This document shows, piece after piece, positions 13,986 to 17,778 of a stretch of DNA of 17,778 nt. A program made the translations under genes and the position numbers. The notes under the pieces are model-generated. The model did no database searches and was not told the DNA's origin. It saw nothing but the letters and a program-made list of their open reading frames with translations. The DNA is from Caulobacterales bacterium RIFOXYB1_FULL_67_16 (GTDB lineage Bacteria; Pseudomonadota; Alphaproteobacteria; Caulobacterales; Caulobacteraceae). The stretch is from NCBI GenBank assembly GCA_001796045.1, contig MGLN01000176.1, positions 1-17,778 on the forward strand, read 5' to 3'. The first letter of the stretch is position 1. Each line of letters starts with the position of its first letter.

Positions 13986-14588
13986 CTAGGCCGGCCGTCT
14001 GGCCCGTAGAGCCTGAACAATGGTGCCGTCGTCGAGCCAGTCCAGTTCGCCGCCCACCGGCACGCCGCGCGCCAGGGAGGTGACCTGGACGTAGGGGCCG
14101 GCGATCCGCTCGGCGACATAATGGGCGGTGGTCTGGCCGTCGACCGTGGCCGGGAGGGCCAGGACGACCTCGCGCACGGCCACGCCCTTCACCCGTCCGA
14201 CCAGTTCGGCGATGCGCAGATGTTCGGGGCCGACGCCGTCCAGGGCGGACAACAGGCCGCCCAGCACATGATATTTGCCGCGGAAGGCGCCGGACCGCTC
14301 CATGGCCCACAGGGCGCCGGCTTCCTCGACCACGCAGATCAGGCCGTTGTCGCGCGATCCGTCCGAACAGATGGCGCAGGGATCGCGCGTGTCGGGCGCG
14401 CCGCAGACCGAGCAGGAGACCACATTCTCGGCCGTCTCGGCCAGGGACGCCGCCAGGGGCACAAGCAGCTGCTCGCGCCGCTTCAGCAGGGCCAGGGCCG
14501 CGCGCCGGGCCGAACGCGGCCCCAGGCCCGGAAGCTTGGCGAGAAGGGAGATGAGCCGTTCGATCTCGGGCCCGGCGGAGGCGGCCAT
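13986..14588 (-). CDS. recR: Recombination mediator protein RecR
   Basis: Part of the RecFOR pathway that loads RecA on gapped DNA. The 200 aa show the helix-hairpin-helix LPGLGPRSARRAA (19-31), a zinc finger with Cys59, Cys62, Cys71 and Cys74 (CSVCGAPDTRDPCAIC), and a Toprim domain starting ICVVEEAGALWAME (Glu88) and running to about 175. Length is that of E. coli RecR. Its start codon overlaps the ybaB stop (TGATG, one shared base), so the two are translationally coupled. Confidence 0.97.
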   Translation of the reverse strand: MAASAGPEIERLISLLAKLPGLGPRSARRAALALLKRREQLLVPLAASLAETAENVVSCSVCGAPDTRDPCAICSDGSRDNGLICVVEEAGALWAMERSGAFRGKYHVLGGLLSALDGVGPEHLRIAELVGRVKGVAVREVVLALPATVDGQTTAHYVAERIAGPYVQVTSLARGVPVGGELDWLDDGTIVQALRARRPA

Positions 14589-14917
14589 CAGAACAGTTTC
14601 GGCATTCCGGGGATATTCATCCCGGCCATCGGCCCGGCGGCCTCGCGCATCAGGGCGTGGTTGGCCTCGTCCAGCTTGCGCTTGGCGTCGGCATGGGCGG
14701 CCACGATCAGATCGGCCAGGATCTCGCCCTCGCCCGGCGTCAGCAGGCTGTCGTCGATCCGGATCGCCGTGATCTCGCCGGCGCCCTTCAGGGCCACGGT
14801 CACCAGACCCCCGCCCGAGGAGCCCTCGGCGGTGGTTTCGGCCATCTTCGCCTGGGCGTCCTGCAGCTTTTGCTGCATCGCCTGGGCCTGCTGCATTAAT
14901 TGGGTCAGGTCTTTCAT
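14588..14917 (-). CDS. ybaB: YbaB/EbfC nucleoid-associated protein
   Basis: Small homodimeric DNA-binding protein, 109 aa, with the family pattern: an N-terminal helix (MKDLTQLMQQAQAMQQKLQDAQAKMAE), a glycine-rich turn, the core VTVALKGAGEITAIRIDDSLL (39-59), a second helical stretch (ILADLIVAAHADAKRKLDE), and a Gly/Met/Pro-rich tail (MAGMNIPGMPKLF). The ybaB-recR pair is conserved very widely. In many bacteria dnaX precedes it, but here the upstream neighbour is a divergent reductase gene. The ribosome site is weak (GGGGG). Confidence 0.96.
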   Translation of the reverse strand: MKDLTQLMQQAQAMQQKLQDAQAKMAETTAEGSSGGGLVTVALKGAGEITAIRIDDSLLTPGEGEILADLIVAAHADAKRKLDEANHALMREAAGPMAGMNIPGMPKLF

Positions 14918-15028
14918 GCCCCCAAGATAAGACGAAGCCGGGCGGTGCGACAGGGGGGCCGGCCGCGAACAGGCGCCGATTCGGAAACGATGGATTGCGA
15001 CATTCGCACTTGAAGCGGTTACGGAACC

Positions 15029-15063
15029 GATTAAATCAGCACCTGCATTTGTTGCTTTTAATC
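15029..15063 (+). promoter_or_regulatory. Spaced inverted repeat in the rutE-like promoter region
   Basis: GATTAAA (15029-15035) and TTTAATC (15057-15063) are perfect 7-bp inverted arms, 28 bp centre to centre, in an unusually AT-rich stretch just before the reductase gene. A second short dyad, CGGTT-N4-AACCG (15016-15029), lies beside it. This fits a transcription-factor site or promoter for the plus-strand gene; no regulator gene is adjacent. Confidence 0.4.
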
Positions 15064-15076
15064 AGGACGCCTTCCC

Positions 15077-15691
15077 ATGGCCTATGATTCCGTTACCCAA
15101 CGCGACGCCCCGCTGTCGGACGCCGCCCTGTCGCAGCTCTTCACCGAGGCGCGCACCCGCAACGCCTGGAGCGACCGGCCGGTCGCGCCGGAACTGCTGC
15201 AGAAACTGTACGACCTCACCAAATTCGGCCCCACGGCGGTCAACGCCAGCCCGGCGCGGTTCGTCTTCGTCACCTCGCCCGAGGCCAAGGCGCGCCTGAT
15301 CCCGCTGATGAGCGAGGGCAATCGCGCCAAGACCCAGCAGGCCCCGGTGAACCTGATCATCGGTCAGGACATCGACTTCCACGACCACCTGGACACCCTG
15401 TTCCCGCATGCGCCGGGGGCCAAGGCCTGGTTCGCCGACGAGGCGGGCCGTCGCGAGACGGCCTTCCGCAACGCCTCGCTGCAAGGCGGCTATCTGACCA
15501 TCGCCGCCCGGGCGCTCGGTCTGGACGTCGGCCCCATGTCCGGCTTCGACGCGGCGGCGGTGAAGGCGGAGTTCTTCCCCGACAGCAATGTCGAGCCGAA
15601 CTACATCCTCAACCTCGGCTACGGCACGGACGAGAATCTCTTCCCCCGCTCGCCGCGCCTGTCGTTCGACGAGGCGGCGACGATTCTCTGA
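15077..15691 (+). CDS. rutE: RutE/HadB-like nitroreductase family protein (malonic semialdehyde reductase)
   Basis: Flavin-dependent NAD(P)H oxidoreductase of the RutE subfamily, which reduces malonic semialdehyde to 3-hydroxypropionate in uracil catabolism. The 204 aa match RutE block for block: LFTEARTRNAW (21-31), KFGPTAVNASPARFVFV (49-65), a KTQQAPVNLIIGQD segment (85-98), ETAFRNASLQGGYLTIAARALGLDVGPMSGFD (127-158), and the ending PRLSFDEAATIL. AGGA nine bases upstream supports the start. No other rut gene is in the window, so a role in pyrimidine breakdown is doubtful; general detoxifying or malonic semialdehyde reduction is more likely. It is followed by a strong bidirectional terminator. 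Confidence 0.9.
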   Translation: MAYDSVTQRDAPLSDAALSQLFTEARTRNAWSDRPVAPELLQKLYDLTKFGPTAVNASPARFVFVTSPEAKARLIPLMSEGNRAKTQQAPVNLIIGQDIDFHDHLDTLFPHAPGAKAWFADEAGRRETAFRNASLQGGYLTIAARALGLDVGPMSGFDAAAVKAEFFPDSNVEPNYILNLGYGTDENLFPRSPRLSFDEAATIL

Positions 15692-15705
15692 GGATCACGC
15701 AACAA

Positions 15706-15733
15706 AAAGGGGCGGACCGCAGGCCGCCCCTTT
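15706..15733. terminator. Bidirectional rho-independent terminator between rutE-like and cytochrome c genes
   Basis: AAAGGGGCGG (15706-15715) and CCGCCCCTTT (15724-15733) form a perfect 10-bp stem with an 8-base loop. Upstream A's at 15704-15705 extend the run to TTTTT on the minus-strand transcript, giving a good U-tract for the cytochrome gene; the plus strand has UUU. It lies between two convergent genes. Confidence 0.9.
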
Positions 15734-15754
15734 CCAATTCCCGCCCTGGAGCCG

Positions 15755-16474
15755 TCAGTTGTTAGACGGCGCCTGGCTGGTGGCAGCGGGCGGCGCCGCA
15801 GGGCTTTCTTGCGTCGTCGCCGGAGCGCCCACGGCCGGGGGTTCGCCGGTCGCTTCGGTCGCCGGCGCGCCCTCTGCGGCCGGGACCTCGCCTTCCGCCG
15901 GAGCCGCCGCGCCCGGCTGACGCGCCGGATCGGGCGCCGGGATGGCGAAACCGCTAGAGCCCTGGTTCCGCAGCCAGGCGATCAGATTGATCCGGGTCTG
16001 GGTGTCGCGAATGCCGGCGAAGGACATCTTGGTGCCGGGCACATAGCGGGCCGGGGCGGTGATGAAGCTGTTCAGCTCGTCATAGCCCCAGGTCGGCGCC
16101 TCGGCCTTGTGCTGGGCCATGGCGTCCGAATAGGCGAAGCCCGCACGGTGCATGACCGGGCCGCCAACCACGCCGAACAGATTGGGGCCGATGCCGTCCG
16201 CCCCACCCTGCGCCGCATTATGGCAGGCCTGGCAGCGGGCGAAGGCGGCCTCGCCGGCGGCCAGATCGGCGGCGGGCAGGACCGTGCCCCAGTCCGGCGG
16301 CAGCTCGGCCTGCTCGGCCCCGGCCGCCTCGTCGGGCGCATCGACGAAATAGCCCATCTTTTCCGGCGGCTCGGAATGATAGATCAGGCCCGACGCCTGC
16401 TGCACGACAATGATGACGAAGGCCGTCCCCAGAGCCGCACCGAAAATCTTGTTCCATTTCAGATCGCCGCTCAT
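15755..16474 (-). CDS. Membrane-anchored class I cytochrome c (CycM-like) with Pro/Ala-rich tail
   Basis: Electron carrier between the bc1 complex and cytochrome oxidase, tethered to the inner membrane. The 239 aa have an uncleaved N-terminal anchor (about 10-28; FGAALGTAFVIIVVQQASG), a linker, and a class I cytochrome domain (about 62-172) with the haem motif CQACH (Cys81, Cys84, His85) and the Met ligand in GTKMSFAG (Met150). The last ~60 residues are low complexity, rich in Ala, Pro, Glu and Thr, which is unusual beyond the haem domain. The gene is divergent from kdsB, a linkage I recall as common in alphaproteobacteria. It ends at a strong terminator. Confidence 0.93.
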   Translation of the reverse strand: MSGDLKWNKIFGAALGTAFVIIVVQQASGLIYHSEPPEKMGYFVDAPDEAAGAEQAELPPDWGTVLPAADLAAGEAAFARCQACHNAAQGGADGIGPNLFGVVGGPVMHRAGFAYSDAMAQHKAEAPTWGYDELNSFITAPARYVPGTKMSFAGIRDTQTRINLIAWLRNQGSSGFAIPAPDPARQPGAAAPAEGEVPAAEGAPATEATGEPPAVGAPATTQESPAAPPAATSQAPSNN

Positions 16475-16633
16475 GCGCGTCGTCTCTTCCCGTCCCAGAG
16501 GTTTCCCGAACTCGCTATCTTACGCAGCGAAGCCTTCCTTGCCTGATCAGGTCTTACACGCTAGCGCGGGGTTCGCAACCGGCGCGAAGACTTCACGAAC
16601 GTCGGTCGATCCCGGCGAGCTTCGAGTAGACCC

Positions 16634-17356
16634 ATGAATCCATTGATAATGATACCCGCTCGCATGGCGGCGACCCGTCTGCCGAACAAGCCGCTGGCCG
16701 ATATCGGCGGCAAGCCGATGATCGTGCGGGCCTATCAGCAGGCCGAGGCCTCGGGCCTGCCGGTCGTGGTCGCCGCAGGCGATCCCGAGATCGTGGAGGC
16801 CGTCGAGGCCGCCGGCGGACGGGCCGTTCTGACCGATCCCGACCTGCCCTCGGGCTCGGACCGGATCCGCGCGGCCGTGGACGCCATCGACCCGCAAGGC
16901 GATTTCGACGCCGTGATCAATGTTCAGGGCGACATGCCCTTCGCCGACCCGGGCCTGGCCGTGGCCTGCGCCGCCGTTCTGCACGGCGAACCGACCTGCG
17001 ACATCGCGACCCTGGTCGCCGCGGAGGCCGATCTGTCGGACCGCGCCAATCCTGACGTGGTCAAGGCGGTCCTAGCCCTGGGAGAGAATGAGCGCCAGGC
17101 CCGCGCCCTCTATTTCACGCGTTCGACCCTGTACGGCGACGCCCCCGTCTGGCGTCACATCGGCGTCTACGGCTATCGCCGCGCGGCCCTGAACCGCTTC
17201 TGCGCCGCGCCTCCGTCGCCGCTGGAGAAGCGCGAGAAGCTGGAGCAGCTGCGGGCGTTGGAGATGGGGATGCAGATCTGGGCCGCCGTCATCGACGAAG
17301 CCCCACTGTCCGTCGACAATCCCGCCGACCTGGAAGCGGCGCGGGCCTTGGCCTGA
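16634..17356 (+). CDS. kdsB: 3-deoxy-manno-octulosonate cytidylyltransferase (KdsB)
   Basis: Activates KDO as CMP-KDO for lipid A inner-core synthesis; cytoplasmic. The 240 aa carry the nucleotide-binding signature IPARMAATRLPNKPL (7-21), GSDR (74-77), VINVQGDMPF (94-103; Asp100 binds Mg), HIGVYGYRR, and the ending PLSVDNPADLEAARAL. Many orthologues have QGDEP at residues 98-102, whereas here the fourth residue is Met. The ribosome site is weak (GAG about seven bases upstream), but the N-terminus is where the family starts. The 160-bp region shared with the divergent cytochrome gene holds the palindrome CCTGATCAGG (16542-16551), otherwise nothing clear. The gene ends eight bases before a REP-like element. 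Confidence 0.96.
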   Translation: MNPLIMIPARMAATRLPNKPLADIGGKPMIVRAYQQAEASGLPVVVAAGDPEIVEAVEAAGGRAVLTDPDLPSGSDRIRAAVDAIDPQGDFDAVINVQGDMPFADPGLAVACAAVLHGEPTCDIATLVAAEADLSDRANPDVVKAVLALGENERQARALYFTRSTLYGDAPVWRHIGVYGYRRAALNRFCAAPPSPLEKREKLEQLRALEMGMQIWAAVIDEAPLSVDNPADLEAARALA

Positions 17357-17364
17357 CGGCGACG

Positions 17365-17423
17365 AACGCCTCTCCCTCCCCCTCGGGGGAGGGTGGCTGA
17401 GCCGCAGGCGAAGCCGGGTGGGG
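17365..17423 (+). repeat. REP-like bipartite palindromic element, copy 1
   Basis: Begins AACGCC and ends CCGGGTGGGG. It contains a perfect 9-bp stem, CCCTCCCCC/GGGGGAGGG (17374-17393), and a weaker second dyad (GGCT/AGCC). An inverted, slightly shorter copy lies at 17501-17552. Such elements are typical intergenic repeats of Caulobacterales and relatives, and here they sit after kdsB, where they could end transcription. Confidence 0.8.
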
Positions 17424-17448
17424 ACGGCCCGGCAAGACCGCAGACCAT

Positions 17449-17488
17449 AGTTGATAGATCTGTGGCCGAAGTTGATATCTGTGGCTGA
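17449..17488 (+). repeat. Two-copy imperfect tandem repeat of about 20 bp
   Basis: AGTTGATAGATCTGTGGCCGA without its last base boundary shift (17449-17469) is followed directly by AGTTGATATCTGTGGCTGA (17470-17488). The second copy lacks two bases and has one substitution. The repeat is AT-richer than its surroundings and lies in the centre of the inverted REP pair. Confidence 0.6.
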
Positions 17489-17500
17489 TCGCCCTGCCGC

Positions 17501-17552
17501 CCCCACCCGGTCGCTTCGCGACCACCCTCCCCGAGGGGGAGGGAGAAGCGTT
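17501..17552 (-). repeat. REP-like bipartite palindromic element, inverted copy 2
   Basis: Reverse-complement relative of the copy at 17365-17423: on the minus strand it begins AACGCT and ends CCGGGTGGGG. It has two clean hairpins: CCCTCCCC-GAG-GGGGAGGG and GGTCGC-TTC-GCGACC (17509-17523). It lies two bases beyond the nudC stop codon and probably helps end that transcript. Confidence 0.8.
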
Positions 17553-17554
17553 GC

Positions 17555-17778
17555 CTACCCCTCCTCCGCCCAGGCCTTGATCAGGCTGTGGGCGATGGCG
17601 AAGGGGGGCGGGGCCGAAATCGTCGGATGCTCGCCCGCCAGCACCGCCCTGGCTTCGGCCCGCGTCAGCCAGGCCACGCTCTCCAGCTCGGTCTGATCCG
17701 GCCGGGCCTGGTCGTCCGAGACCTCGGCGATCAGGCCGATCATCAGCTGTGACGGGAAGGGCCAGGGCTGACTGGAGT
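17555..17778 (-). CDS. nudC: NADH pyrophosphatase NudC, C-terminal fragment
   Basis: Nudix hydrolase acting on NAD(H) and on NAD-capped RNA. Only the last ~74 codons are in the window; the Nudix box and zinc ribbon lie beyond the right edge. The identifying feature is SQPWPFPSQLMIGLIAEV, the NudC specificity motif SQPWPFPxS downstream of the Nudix box, followed by ELESVAWLTRAEARAVL and PPPFAIAHSLIKAWAEEG. An internal ATG at 17743 is not the start, since the conserved motif precedes it in the same frame. The gene is convergent with kdsB across the REP pair. Confidence 0.93.
   Translation of the reverse strand, partial: SSQPWPFPSQLMIGLIAEVSDDQARPDQTELESVAWLTRAEARAVLAGEHPTISAPPPFAIAHSLIKAWAEEG

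Noticed and set aside
12403..13989. A 528-codon plus-strand open frame opposite rmuC and the 4-TM gene
   Set aside because: Composition is typical of antisense to GC-rich codons, with no start signal, and it crosses the operator region and two well-supported genes.
1..17778. CRISPR array, prophage, insertion sequence or integrase
   Set aside because: No regularly spaced repeats, transposase, integrase or phage-like gene was found on either strand. The only repeated elements are the REP-like pair near the right end.

Overview
This is a GC-rich (roughly two-thirds G+C) chromosomal segment of an alphaproteobacterium, most likely in the Caulobacterales and resembling Brevundimonas. The evidence is gene content (RegB/RegA redox two-component system next to a SenC/SCO protein, membrane-anchored CycM-type cytochrome c beside kdsB, malate synthase G, KDO pathway), Caulobacter-like codon use, and short bipartite GC-rich intergenic repeats. 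The genus is inferred from the style of the sequence, not proven. No CRISPR array, integrase, transposase or prophage gene was seen.

Layout. (1) 1-1633, minus: most of malate synthase G, cut by the left edge. (2) 1634-2660: a structured leader and an unrecognised 124-aa gene, then a small single-membrane-span protein on the other strand. (3) 2660-5909, plus: an exported HExxH metallopeptidase-like protein with a repeat-rich C-terminal half, then prfC (RF3), whose start codon abuts a perfect GC hairpin. (4) 5906-8692: SCO/SenC copper chaperone (minus), divergent from the redox-sensing kinase RegB, followed by its regulator RegA (plus). (5) 8696-10274: CPA2-type cation/proton antiporter, tRNA-Gly(CCC), and a 42-aa membrane peptide. 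(6) 10297-12723, minus: a cassette of a 4-TM protein, a small XRE regulator, a 5-6-TM protein and a TraB/GumN-family exported protein, preceded by three operator-like inverted repeats. (7) 12724-14917, minus: rmuC, recR and ybaB (recombination and nucleoid functions). (8) 15077-17356: RutE-like nitroreductase (plus), a bidirectional terminator, membrane cytochrome c (minus) and kdsB (plus, LPS biosynthesis). (9) 17357-17778: a pair of inverted REP-like elements around a two-copy tandem repeat, then the C-terminus of the NADH pyrophosphatase NudC.

How the genes fit together. Most of the window is core housekeeping. Two themes stand out: respiration and redox control (SCO protein, RegB/RegA, cytochrome c, possibly the antiporter), and DNA maintenance (RmuC, RecR, YbaB). 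The least explained part is the XRE/membrane-protein cassette at 10297-12723. Its promoter region carries two perfect copies of CCTTGTC-N5-GACAAGG plus a third related dyad, one of them covering the ribosome binding site, which suggests tight autoregulation by the 67-aa XRE protein.
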